From Streptomyces olivoverticillatus (GTDB lineage Bacteria; Actinomycetota; Actinomycetes; Streptomycetales; Streptomycetaceae), in NCBI RefSeq assembly GCF_014203555.1, contig NZ_JACHJH010000004.1, positions 186,001 to 250,000 on the forward strand: 64,000 bases of DNA, given 5' to 3'. Position numbers and translations under genes: made by a program. Below, piece by piece: positions 6,924 to 15,106 of the stretch. Position 1 is the first letter of the stretch; each line of letters begins with the position of its first letter. The notes under the pieces are model-generated. The model was not told where the DNA came from and made no database searches. It saw only the letters and a program-made list of their open reading frames with translations.

Positions 6924-8591
6924 ATGAGCCAGGACGGCGCACAGGGCCGGTACACGGGGCGAGCTGTCGGCGGTGGGCGCTATCAGCTGCGCGACCTGCT
7001 CGGCGAAGGCGGCATGGCATCCGTGCACCTGGCCTACGACTCGGTGCTGGACCGCCAGGTCGCCATCAAGACCCTGCACACGGAGCTGGGGCGCGAGGCC
7101 TCCTTCCGCGAGCGGTTCCGGCGCGAGGCCCAGTCGGTGGCCAAACTCACGCACACCAACATCGTCTCGGTGTTCGACACGGGCGAGGACGACCTGGACG
7201 GGTCGACCATGCCGTACATCGTCATGGAGTACGTCGAGGGCCGCCCGCTGCGCTCCGTGCTCGACGAGGACGTCACCCACTACGGCGCGATGCCCGCCGA
7301 CAAGGCACTCAAGATCACCGCCGATGTGCTGGCGGCCCTTGAGGTCAGCCACGAGATGGGCCTGGTCCACCGCGACATCAAGCCCGGCAACGTGATGATG
7401 ACCAAGCGCGGCGTGGTCAAGGTCATGGACTTCGGCATCGCCCGCGCCATGCAGTCCGGCGTCACGTCGATGACCCAGACCGGCATGGTCGTCGGCACCC
7501 CGCAGTACCTCTCGCCCGAGCAGGCGCTGGGGCGCGGCGTGGACGCCCGCTCCGACCTGTATTCGGTCGGCATCATGCTCTTCGAGCTGCTGACGGGCCG
7601 GCTGCCCTTCGACGCGGACTCGCCGCTGGCCATCGCCTACGCGCACGTCCAGGAGGAGCCGGTCGCGCCCTCCACGATCAACCGCTCGATCCCGCCCGCC
7701 GTGGACGCGCTCGTCGCCCGCGCGCTGAAGAAGAACCCGAACGAGCGCTTCCCGAGCGCCGAGGCCATGCGCGACGAGTGCGCGCGGGTGGCGAGCACGG
7801 CGCAGGCCGCGCCCGCGCCCACGATCGTGTCGGGCGTGCCGCCGCGCAGCGGCGCCGGGGTCGGCTCGGCCGTTTTCCCGCCCGTGGACGGCCACGCGCC
7901 CGCTCCGGGCCCGCACAGCGTCCAGACCCCGTACCAGCCCCAGCCGGGCCCCCAGGGCCCGTACAGCGGCGGCTACGGGCCTTCCACGCCGCCGCCCGCC
8001 CCGCAGAGCTACCCGACGCCCGCCCCGGCCTACCAGACCGGTCCGAGCACCCCTCCGCCGTACTCGGCGCCCTCCTCCTCCGGCCAGGGCGGCGGCAAGA
8101 ACAACAAGCCGGTGCTCATCGGCTCGGGTGTCGTCGCCGTGCTCGCCGTCATCGGCGTGATCGCCGCCGTCGCGCTCAACGGCGGCGGGAAGACGGACGA
8201 CGCGAGCAAGAACAAGCCCTCCCAGTCGGCCGCTTCGGCCGCCCCCGCGGGCGGTACGGGTGGTACGAGCGGCTCGGGCGGCACGACCGGCAAGCACCGG
8301 GACGGCGACAAGTCGAAGACCATCGACAAGGAGAAGTGCACGCAGGCCTACGACGTCTACAACGACAAGACGAAGAAGTCGGCGCCGGACTTCCGCTACA
8401 TGTACATCGACTCCGTGAAGGAGTGCCTGCAGGCCGCCGGTTGGAAGTACCGGGTGGACACGCAGAACGAGAACACCTGGGGCCAGGGCACCGTGCTCAG
8501 CCAGACGCCGGACGCGGGCGACCCCTTCGACCCGAAGTCGCCGAGCTCGGAGTTCGTGCTGACGGTGTCGACGGGCGAGCCGTCCTCGTAA
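6924..8591 (+). CDS. Membrane Ser/Thr protein kinase with a C-terminal PASTA-like domain
   Basis: The protein has 555 residues. The kinase domain (about 20-285) has LGEGGMASV, K49, HRDIKPGNV with D151, DFG at 169-171 and an activation loop SMTQTGMVVGTPQYLSPEQ. A proline-rich linker (about 300-390) leads to one membrane helix (about 396-418). Outside the membrane, after a Gly/Ser/Lys-rich stretch, the last 75 residues (about 480-552) contain SVKECLQAAGWKYRV...GTVLSQTPDAG and end in FVLTVSTGE, the pattern of a single PASTA domain, which in other kinases senses peptidoglycan fragments. An ATG follows GGGGGAAG. A perfect hairpin lies just after the stop. Confidence 0.93.
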   Translation: MSQDGAQGRYTGRAVGGGRYQLRDLLGEGGMASVHLAYDSVLDRQVAIKTLHTELGREASFRERFRREAQSVAKLTHTNIVSVFDTGEDDLDGSTMPYIVMEYVEGRPLRSVLDEDVTHYGAMPADKALKITADVLAALEVSHEMGLVHRDIKPGNVMMTKRGVVKVMDFGIARAMQSGVTSMTQTGMVVGTPQYLSPEQALGRGVDARSDLYSVGIMLFELLTGRLPFDADSPLAIAYAHVQEEPVAPSTINRSIPPAVDALVARALKKNPNERFPSAEAMRDECARVASTAQAAPAPTIVSGVPPRSGAGVGSAVFPPVDGHAPAPGPHSVQTPYQPQPGPQGPYSGGYGPSTPPPAPQSYPTPAPAYQTGPSTPPPYSAPSSSGQGGGKNNKPVLIGSGVVAVLAVIGVIAAVALNGGGKTDDASKNKPSQSAASAAPAGGTGGTSGSGGTTGKHRDGDKSKTIDKEKCTQAYDVYNDKTKKSAPDFRYMYIDSVKECLQAAGWKYRVDTQNENTWGQGTVLSQTPDAGDPFDPKSPSSEFVLTVSTGEPSS

Positions 8592-8601
8592 GCCGCTTGT
8601 G

Positions 8602-8641
8602 CGAAAGGCCGGTTGTCGCGGACGACAACCGGCCTTTCGCT
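8602..8641. terminator. Perfect 18-bp hairpin, bidirectional terminator
   Basis: GCGAAAGGCCGGTTGTCG and its exact complement flank the loop CGGA. It lies between the convergent kinase (plus) and bpa (minus) genes, with T-rich sequence on both sides. Confidence 0.85.
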
Positions 8642-8666
8642 TTCGAAAGAGCTTGCAGACAGCGCT

Positions 8667-9227
8667 TTACAGATACGGCCCGGACCGCGCGCCACCGTGC
8701 TGCGGGCCGTCGTGGTCGTCCTCGCCCAGGACACCGGCCGGCAGCGCCCTGCGCATCTGCTCCAGCTGCGCGCGGGCGGCCATCTGCTGGGCGAACAGCG
8801 CCGTCTGGATGCCGTGGAAGAGGCCTTCCAGCCAGCCGACCAACTGGGCCTGCGCGATGCGCAGTTCGGCTTCGGTGGGGATCGTCTCGTCGGTGAAGGG
8901 CAGCGACAGCCGCTCCAGCTCCTCCACGAGCTCGGGAGCGAGCCCGTCCTCCAGCTCCTTGACGGAGCTGTGGTGGATCTCCTTGAGCCGGACGCGGCTC
9001 GCCTCGTCGAGAGGCGCGGCCCGCACTTCCTCCAGCAGCTGCTTGATCATGCTGCCGATGCGCATGACCTTCGCGGGCTGTTCCACCATCTCCGTCACCG
9101 GGACCTCGCGCGGCTCGTCGTCGCCCTCCCCGCCGCCGGGGCTGGCGCTGCCGAGAGCCATGCCGTCCGGTCCCACGACCAGGACGTGCGGGCTCTCCTG
9201 CGACCGTTCATTCCTCGGCATATCCAT
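8667..9227 (-). CDS. bpa: Bacterial proteasome activator Bpa (DUF2587 family)
   Basis: The protein has about 186 residues from the ATG at 9227; the frame is open further upstream to 9335, but MPRNERSQESPHVLVVGPDG is the usual family start. The helical core (about 70-165) has KVMRIGSMIKQLLEE, LDEASRVRLKEIHHSSVKEL and LRIAQAQLVGWLEGLFHGIQTALFA read in order, as in mycobacterial Rv3780. Family members form a dodecameric ring that opens the 20S proteasome without ATP and helps degrade damaged proteins. The C-terminus is GPYL, close to the GQYL tail that docks into the proteasome alpha ring in Mycobacterium. It is convergent with the upstream kinase. Confidence 0.88.
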   Translation of the reverse strand: MDMPRNERSQESPHVLVVGPDGMALGSASPGGGEGDDEPREVPVTEMVEQPAKVMRIGSMIKQLLEEVRAAPLDEASRVRLKEIHHSSVKELEDGLAPELVEELERLSLPFTDETIPTEAELRIAQAQLVGWLEGLFHGIQTALFAQQMAARAQLEQMRRALPAGVLGEDDHDGPQHGGARSGPYL

Positions 9228-9399
9228 GCCGCCATTCTCTCGCACAGGTGATTTCCCCCTCTTGATGCCCCCGTACACGCCTGATCCACCGCCCCATTGC
9301 GCGGGGCGCACCGGCAGCACGTGGGCGGACGGCACTCACTCTTCCGTATCGCCGCACTCCCCGGCGTACGAGCCGCGGCGCGGCGCGCGGATCCGCGCG

Positions 9400-9918
9400 C
9401 TACCGCCTGCGGAGCCGCAGCGCGAGGAAGCCGAGGCCGAGGCCCGTCAGCGTCATGCCCGTGCCCAGCGGCAGCACCCGCATCACATGGGGCGCGGGCT
9501 CCGCCTCGTCCTTGCGCACGGGCCCGTGCCGGGCGGGGGCGGGGGCCTGCGAGGGCCGCGGGGCCGGGTCGCCTCCCTCGCCGTCGCCGTCGGCCGGCAG
9601 GGCCGCGGCCGGCCCCTTCGGCGCCCCGCGGCGCGGTGTGGCGCCGGGGCTGCCGCCCGGGGGGCCGGCGGACGAGGCGTCCGTACGGCCGGGGTGTCTG
9701 CGCCCCTCGCCCGCGACCGTCCCGGCGAGTTCGCCGGCGCCGGGCGAGGGCGGTGCCGAGGGGAACACCGTGGTGGACGTGGTGGCCGCCGCCGGTGGCG
9801 GCGGCCCGTCCGTGGGCTCGCGCTCCTGCGCCGACGCCGGGCCCTGGGATATGAGGGCCGCCGCCAGCACCAGTCCGGGGAAAGCCACCGCGCGGAACCC
9901 GCCGGCCCTGCCGCTCAT
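9400..9918 (-). CDS. Secreted, membrane-anchored low-complexity protein of unknown function
   Basis: The 172-residue protein starts with a signal peptide (AVAFPGLVLAAALISQGPASA, cleavage near residue 30). A long Pro/Gly/Ala-rich region (about 35-140) follows, and the protein ends with a hydrophobic helix (GTGMTLTGLGLGFLALRL) and RRR. This layout fits an extracellular stalk held in the membrane by a C-terminal anchor, resembling the anchor of sortase substrates, but no LPxTG-like or LAxTG motif precedes the helix. I recognise no family. Codon bias (high G/C in third position) supports a real gene. Confidence 0.6.
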   Translation of the reverse strand: MSGRAGGFRAVAFPGLVLAAALISQGPASAQEREPTDGPPPPAAATTSTTVFPSAPPSPGAGELAGTVAGEGRRHPGRTDASSAGPPGGSPGATPRRGAPKGPAAALPADGDGEGGDPAPRPSQAPAPARHGPVRKDEAEPAPHVMRVLPLGTGMTLTGLGLGFLALRLRRR

Positions 9919-10037
9919 GCGCCACCCTCCGTGAAGAGTCGTCGCCCCCTGCGGACATGCCCACCCTCACACGGCCCCGTGGTGCCCGGCACGCCGGGCC
10001 GCGTCCGGTCGGGTGAAAACCGGGCTCCAGGCAGGGC

Positions 10038-11015
10038 TCAGGCGGTCAGCAGCACCTTGCCGACGTGCGAGCTCTCCTCCACCACGCGGTGCGCCGCCGC
10101 CGCGTCCCGCATCGGCAGCGTGCGGTCGACGACCGCCCGTACCCGCCCTCCGGCGATCAGGGGCCAGACGTGTTCGCGCACGGCCGCCACGATCGTCGCC
10201 TTCTCCGCGAGCGGGCGGCCGCGCAGCGAGGTCGCGGTCACCGCGGCCCGCTTGGCCAGCAGCTTGCCGAGATCGAGCTCGCCCTTGCGGCCGCCCTGAA
10301 GGCCGATGATGGCCAGACGGCCGTTGACGGCGAGGGCGTCGACGTTGCGCTCCAGGTACTTCGCCCCGACGATGTCGAGGATCACGTCCGCGCCGACCCC
10401 TCCGGTGACCTTGTGCAGTTCTTCGACGAAGTCCTGCTCGCGGTAGTCGATGAGGATGTCCGCACCCAGCTCGCGGCAGCGCTCCAGCTTCTCGGGGCCG
10501 CCCGCGGTGACCGCGACGCGCGCCCCGACCGCCTTGGCCAGCTGCACGGCCATGGTGCCGATGCCGCTGCCGCCGCCGTGCACCAGGAGCGTCTCGCCGG
10601 GCCGCAGGTGCGCCACCATGAAGACGTTCGACCAGACGGTGGCGGTCACCTCGGGCAGCGCCGCCGCCGAGAGGACGTCCAGGCCGGCCGGTACGGGCAG
10701 CAGCTGGCCCGCCGGCACGCAGACCTTCTCCGCGTATCCGCCGCCCGCCAGCAGCGCGCACACCTCGTCGCCGACGGACCAGCCGCTCACCCCCGGCCCG
10801 ATCGCCGCGATGCGGCCGGAGCACTCCAGGCCCGGGTAGGGGGAGGCGCCGGGCGGCGGGTCGTAGAAGCCCTGCCGCTGGAGCAGGTCGGCGCGGTTGA
10901 CGGCGCTGGCCACGACCTCGACCAGGACCTCTCCCGCTCCGGGCGCGGGGTCGGGGACCTCCGCCCACACCAGGGCCTCGGGTCCGCCGGGTACGGGAAT
11001 GGTGATCGCATGCAT
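10038..11015 (-). CDS. NAD(P)H:quinone oxidoreductase (zeta-crystallin/PIG3-like MDR)
   Basis: The 325-residue medium-chain reductase has an N-terminal GroES-like domain (NRADLLQRQGFYDPPPGASP, the quinone-reductase signature) and a Rossmann domain with the nucleotide motif HGGGSGIGTMAVQLAK (about residues 144-159). Catalytic-zinc ligands are absent, as expected for quinone reductases. By family it reduces quinones with NADPH in the cytosol. The gene stands alone on the minus strand, just downstream of the ruined potassium-channel gene. The PIG3/TP53I3-like subfamily is inferred from the PPPGASPYPGLECSG segment. Confidence 0.88.
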   Translation of the reverse strand: MHAITIPVPGGPEALVWAEVPDPAPGAGEVLVEVVASAVNRADLLQRQGFYDPPPGASPYPGLECSGRIAAIGPGVSGWSVGDEVCALLAGGGYAEKVCVPAGQLLPVPAGLDVLSAAALPEVTATVWSNVFMVAHLRPGETLLVHGGGSGIGTMAVQLAKAVGARVAVTAGGPEKLERCRELGADILIDYREQDFVEELHKVTGGVGADVILDIVGAKYLERNVDALAVNGRLAIIGLQGGRKGELDLGKLLAKRAAVTATSLRGRPLAEKATIVAAVREHVWPLIAGGRVRAVVDRTLPMRDAAAAHRVVEESSHVGKVLLTA

Positions 11016-11024
11016 GCCGCGAGG

Positions 11025-11450
11025 CTACTCCCGCGGCTGCCGGGCGGCTTGGGGTGCGCGCTGGCGCCCGTCCTGCGCCGGGCGGGCCCGGACGATCGTG
11101 ATCAGGCGGTCCGTCGCTTGCAGGGGCCCGCCTCGGGGTCGTCGTAGGCGAGCAGCCGGTGGCCGCGCAGCACGGAGACGACCAGGTCGTCGGTCTCCCG
11201 CACGCCGCGCCCGACCTCAAATTTGACTACCGGCTCGTTCCGCGATGTCGACGCGGCCGTCGGCGTTGTCGTGGTAGCCGCCGCGGTCCGCGTAGACGAT
11301 GAGGATCGTCGCGGCCATCACCAGCAGGGCGACGACGATGCGCCGGGCCACCTGGCGGAGCGGGGCCGCCGTGTGGCGCGGCAGTATGACGCGGAAGCGG
11401 GCGCCGGGCGCGCCGTCGCGGGCCGCCGCGTCCTGCGCGGGCAGCTTCAC
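11025..11450 (-). pseudogene. Internally deleted potassium-channel (ion channel + RCK/TrkA-N) remnant
   Basis: The 5' part encodes about 70 residues typical of the N-terminus of streptomycete potassium channels, including the first membrane helix (VALLVMAATILIVYADRGGY). It then runs from NADGR straight into VDIAER and out of frame to a stop at 11217. Another frame continues as PVVKFEVGRGVRETDDLVV and SVLRGHRLLAYDDPEA, the usual channel C-terminus. A third frame gives LQATDRLITIVRA up to a stop at 11025. The pore (TTGYGD), second helix and nearly all of the RCK domain are missing, roughly 240 codons by comparison with the family. The GTG at 11450 overlaps the moeA stop (GTGA), so the ancestral gene was coupled to moeA. 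Confidence 0.8.
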
Positions 11451-12874
11451 CCGGCGCTCCCTGCCGCCTCCGTCTGCCAGGGCAGGCGCAGGAGTTCGAC
11501 TTCGGCGCCGCGGGCCGCGCCGCCGGGCGGTACGACGGCCAGCGCGTCGGCGGCGGCGAGGCCGCGCAGCATGGCGGGACCGTGGAAGCGCAGCAGGCGG
11601 ACCCGGCCGCCGTCCTCCCGGGTGACGGGCACCAGGCGGGTGTCGGCGGACGGTCCCGGTACGGACTCGGTGAGCCGGGCCGGGTGCGGCCACGGCGCGG
11701 CGAGCCGGCCCGAGAGCGTGCGCAGCAGGGGTTCGGCGAGGGTCAGCAGGGCGGCGACGGCGGCGAGGGGGTTGCCGGGGAGCCCCACCAGGTGCCGTCC
11801 GCCCTCCAGCCGGGCGAGCAGCATCGGGTGCCCGGGGCGTACGGACACGCCGTCGACGAGCAGTTCGGCGCCGAGGCGGGCGAGGGCCGGGCGCACGTGG
11901 TCGACGGGGCCCGCGGCCGTGCCGCCGGTGGTCAGCACGAGGTCGGCGGCCGAGCCTTCGAGGGCGGCGTGCAGCGCGTCGGCGTCGTCGCCGAGGCGGC
12001 GGGTGACACTCACGTCGGCGCCCAGTGCGTGCAGCCAGGGGCCGAGCATGGGGCCGAGGGCGTCGCGGATCCGGCCCTCGCGGGGCAGGCCGTCGGCGAG
12101 CAGTTCGTCGCCGAGGACGAGGACGTCGACGCGGGGGCGGGGGGTGACGGTCAGCTCGTCGTAGCCGGTGGCGGCGGCGAGGCCGAGGACGGCGGGGGTG
12201 ACGAAGGTGCCGGCGGGCAGCAGGGGGTCGCCGGTGCGGCACTCCTGGCCGCGGGGGCGGATGTCCTGGCCCTGGGTGACGCGGCGGGTGGCGTGGAGCT
12301 CGCCCTGGCCGGTGACGGTGCCGTGCTCGCTGCGCAGGACGGCGGTGGCACCGGGGGGCACGCGGGCGCCGGTGGCGATGGGCACGGCCTGCCCGTCGCA
12401 CAGGGCGTCCTCGCCGGGGTCGTGGCCGGCCAGGATGCCGGTGCCGTCCCGGGGCAGCCGCCAGGGTCCGGGGCCCGCGACGGTCCAGCCGTCCATGGCG
12501 GAGGTGTCGAAGGCCGGGAGGTCGGTCAGCGCGGTGAGCGGAGCGGCGAGGGTGTGCCCGAGGGCCTCGTCGAGCGCCCGGGCACACGGGGCCGGCGGCT
12601 CGGCGGCCGCGGCGGCGACGGCGCGGGCGGCGGGCCAGGCGGGGGCGCGGGGCGCGGTGGTTTCCGGGGCTTCGGGTGCCTGGGGGTCTGCTGCGGGCGA
12701 CCGCTGGGCCGGGGGTGTGGCGAAGGGGTCGCCTGCGAACAAGTCGTCGGTGAAGTCGGGGAGCGGGCGGCTGGTGCGGGGCGGCGCGACGCGGGGGCGG
12801 CGGTCGTCGGCGAAGAGCGCCAGCACCTCTTCGGTGGCCCGGTCGAGGGCGGCGTCGGCGTCACGGTCCTTCAT
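11447..12874 (-). CDS. moeA: Molybdopterin molybdotransferase MoeA
   Basis: The protein has about 475 residues from the ATG at 12874, which overlaps the upstream stop by 4 bases (ATGA). MoeA inserts molybdate into adenylylated molybdopterin. Landmarks are LPAFDTSAMDGW (about 119-130), the MPT-binding TTGGTAAGPVDHVRPAL segment, VRPGHPML and GLPGNPLAAV. The first 85 residues are a proline/alanine-rich extension before the family domain. The frame is open further upstream into the neighbour, but that sequence is an arginine-rich shadow. It lies in an operon with a MobA-like gene and the damaged channel gene. Confidence 0.93.
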   Translation of the reverse strand: MKDRDADAALDRATEEVLALFADDRRPRVAPPRTSRPLPDFTDDLFAGDPFATPPAQRSPAADPQAPEAPETTAPRAPAWPAARAVAAAAAEPPAPCARALDEALGHTLAAPLTALTDLPAFDTSAMDGWTVAGPGPWRLPRDGTGILAGHDPGEDALCDGQAVPIATGARVPPGATAVLRSEHGTVTGQGELHATRRVTQGQDIRPRGQECRTGDPLLPAGTFVTPAVLGLAAATGYDELTVTPRPRVDVLVLGDELLADGLPREGRIRDALGPMLGPWLHALGADVSVTRRLGDDADALHAALEGSAADLVLTTGGTAAGPVDHVRPALARLGAELLVDGVSVRPGHPMLLARLEGGRHLVGLPGNPLAAVAALLTLAEPLLRTLSGRLAAPWPHPARLTESVPGPSADTRLVPVTREDGGRVRLLRFHGPAMLRGLAAADALAVVPPGGAARGAEVELLRLPWQTEAAGSAG

Positions 12875-13725
12875 GAGGGCCCGCCGGGGGTGGTCGGGCC
12901 GGTCTCCTCGGCCCACCGGGCGGCCAGGGCCGCCGCCTTGCGTGCGCCTTCGGCCACCGCCTCGGGACCGCCGCCGCTCAGGGCCGCCGCGTATCCGACG
13001 AGGAAGGTCGTCAGCGGCGCGGCGGGGCGGGCCACGCCGTGCGCGGCGTCGCGGGCGAGGTCGAGGAGGCCGGTGGTGTCGACGTCGAGTTCGATGCCCA
13101 GCTCGGCCTTGACCGCGGAAATCCATTCATCCAGCACGCTCCCATGGTCCCTGATGCGTGCGCGGGCCGTGCCGACGTCCTCCCAGGTGTCGCAGTCGAA
13201 GGAGGCGGTGGGGTGGTGGAGCCGGGTGAGCGACAGCTCGCCGGTGAGCAGGCGCAGGGGCAGGCCGGTGAGCGTGCCGTGCTCGGCGGCGAGCAGGGCG
13301 ATCTCGCGGCGCAGCGGCTCGGTGCCGTAGGCGCCGACCAGCGGCTGCTCCGCGCCGCCCGCGTCGGCGAGGAGGGCGCCTTCGGCGCCCGCGGCGCGGG
13401 CGGCCTCGACGAGCTCGCGCACCGTCTGCGGGCCGAGGAAGGGCAGGTCGGCGGAGAGGACGAGGACGTGCTCGGCCGAGACCTGGCGCAGCCCGGCGGC
13501 CAGGGCGGCCAGCGGGCCGCCGCCGGGCGGCTCCTCGCGGGCCCAGGCCACCGGGCGGGCCGTGGGGCGCCGGGGCCCCACGACGACCGTCCGCCGGGCG
13601 TCGGTGCAGGCGCCCAGGACCCGGTCCAGCAGCGGCCGTCCGCCGACCTGCAGGCCGGGCTTGTCCACGCCGCCCAGGCGCCGGGCGGCGCCCCCGGCCA
13701 GTACCACCGCGTCGTATTCCGTCAC
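12871..13725 (-). CDS. MobA-like nucleotidyltransferase fused to a DUF6457 domain
   Basis: The protein has 284 residues. Residues 1-190 are a nucleotidyltransferase with VVLAGGAARRLGGVDKPGL (the MobA/GTP-binding signature), LSADLPFL for the metal aspartate and FDCDTWEDV near the end of the domain. Residues about 195-275 (LDEWISAVKAELGIELDVD and onwards) match the small helical DUF6457 domain often fused or adjacent to MobA in actinobacteria. Likely role: attaching a nucleotide to molybdopterin to give the dinucleotide cofactor. It starts with GTG and overlaps moeA. The role of DUF6457 is unknown. Confidence 0.85.
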   Translation of the reverse strand: MTEYDAVVLAGGAARRLGGVDKPGLQVGGRPLLDRVLGACTDARRTVVVGPRRPTARPVAWAREEPPGGGPLAALAAGLRQVSAEHVLVLSADLPFLGPQTVRELVEAARAAGAEGALLADAGGAEQPLVGAYGTEPLRREIALLAAEHGTLTGLPLRLLTGELSLTRLHHPTASFDCDTWEDVGTARARIRDHGSVLDEWISAVKAELGIELDVDTTGLLDLARDAAHGVARPAAPLTTFLVGYAAALSGGGPEAVAEGARKAAALAARWAEETGPTTPGGPS

Positions 13726-13753
13726 CCGTCGAGTATGGCCAACGGTTTGCCGA

Positions 13754-15106
13754 TCACAGCGTGCGCAGCAGCACCGCGGGCTCTTCGACGCAGTCGGCCA
13801 CGTACCGCAGGAACCCTCCGGCCGTGCCTCCGTCGCACACCCGGTGGTCGAAGGTGAAGGACAGCTGCACCACCTGTCGCACGGCCAGCTCGCCCTGGTG
13901 CACCCAGGGCTTGGGGGCTATCCGGCCGACGCCGAGCATGGCCGCTTCGGGGTGGTTGAGGATCGGGGTGGAGCCGTCGACGCCGAACACCCCGTAGTTG
14001 TTGAGGGTGAAGGTGCCACCCGTGAGCTCGGCCGGGCTGAGCTTGCCCGCGCGCGCCGCGTCGGTGAGCCGTGCCATCTCCACGGAGAGCTCGACCGCAT
14101 TGCGGGCGCCGGCGTCGCGCACGACGGGGACGACGAGCCCCCGGTCGGTCTGGGCGGCGAAGCCCAGGTGCACGTCGGGCAGCCGGACGATCTCCTGGGC
14201 TGCCATGTCCACCGTGGCGTTGAGCTCGGGGTATTTGGCGAGGGCCGCCGTGCAGATGCGCGCCAGCAGGGCCAGCAACGACACCTTGGCGCCGCCGGAG
14301 GCGTTCATGGCCTTGCGGGCCGCCATCAGCTCCGTGGCGTCCGCGTCCACCCAGCAGGTGGCGTCGGGGATCTCCCGGCGGCTGCGGCTCAGCTTCTCGG
14401 CGACGGCGCCGCGCACGCCGCGCAGCGGCACGCGCAGTCCGTCGGGCCGGCGGCGGCCGGCGTCGCGCCTGCCCGTGCGGGCCGGCTCGGTCCGCACGGC
14501 CGCGGGGCGGGCGGCCGGCTGTGCCTCCGGCGGCGTGGGGGCGGTGTGCGCCGCCTGTTCGACGTCGGCGCGGAGGATGAGCCCGTCGGGGCCGCTGCCG
14601 CGCAGCCGGCCGAGGTCCACGCCACGCTCGCGGGCAAGGCGGCGGACCAGCGGGGATATGACCGCGACGGCCGTGGCCGGCGCGCTCTCGGCGGCGGGCG
14701 GCGCGCTCTCGTGGGACGGCGGCCGCACCCTGCGGCGGCGCGCCGCGGGGGCCTGCGTGCCGTAGCCGACGAGCACATTGCCCGAACCCTCGTCCGCGGC
14801 GGTCGGCGCGGCTTCGCGGGGCGGGGGGTCGCCGGCCCCGGCGTCACCGGCGGGCGCGGCATCGCCGACGGCGACGGTCAGCAGAGGGGCGCCGACGGGC
14901 AGTTCGGTGCCCTCGTCGCCGAAGCGGGCGGTGACCACGCCCCCGTAGGGGCAGGGCACTTCCACCATCGCCTTCGCCGTCTCGACCTCGACCACCGGCT
15001 GGTCGACGGCGACCACATCGCCGACGTTCACCATCCAGCGGACGACCTGTGCCTCGGTGAGTCCCTCGCCCAGGTCCGGCAGCGTGAATTCGCGCACCAC
15101 GGCCAT
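13754..15106 (-). CDS. bkdC: 2-oxoacid dehydrogenase E2 (dihydrolipoamide acyltransferase), second copy
   Basis: The protein has about 450 residues. A lipoyl domain (1-80) has K45 in VETAKAM; a Pro/Ala-rich linker follows; the E3-binding domain is ISPLVRRLARERGVDLGRL (about 165-200); the catalytic domain (about 225-450) ends with the active-site motif FDHRVCDGG (His and Asp). The ATG overlaps the E1 beta stop by one base. The acyltransferase passes an acyl group from lipoate to CoA. No E3 gene is nearby, so a shared lipoamide dehydrogenase is implied. The operon shares an operator with paa genes, so phenylacetyl-CoA is a candidate product beside branched acyl-CoAs. Confidence 0.93.
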   Translation of the reverse strand: MAVVREFTLPDLGEGLTEAQVVRWMVNVGDVVAVDQPVVEVETAKAMVEVPCPYGGVVTARFGDEGTELPVGAPLLTVAVGDAAPAGDAGAGDPPPREAAPTAADEGSGNVLVGYGTQAPAARRRRVRPPSHESAPPAAESAPATAVAVISPLVRRLARERGVDLGRLRGSGPDGLILRADVEQAAHTAPTPPEAQPAARPAAVRTEPARTGRRDAGRRRPDGLRVPLRGVRGAVAEKLSRSRREIPDATCWVDADATELMAARKAMNASGGAKVSLLALLARICTAALAKYPELNATVDMAAQEIVRLPDVHLGFAAQTDRGLVVPVVRDAGARNAVELSVEMARLTDAARAGKLSPAELTGGTFTLNNYGVFGVDGSTPILNHPEAAMLGVGRIAPKPWVHQGELAVRQVVQLSFTFDHRVCDGGTAGGFLRYVADCVEEPAVLLRTL

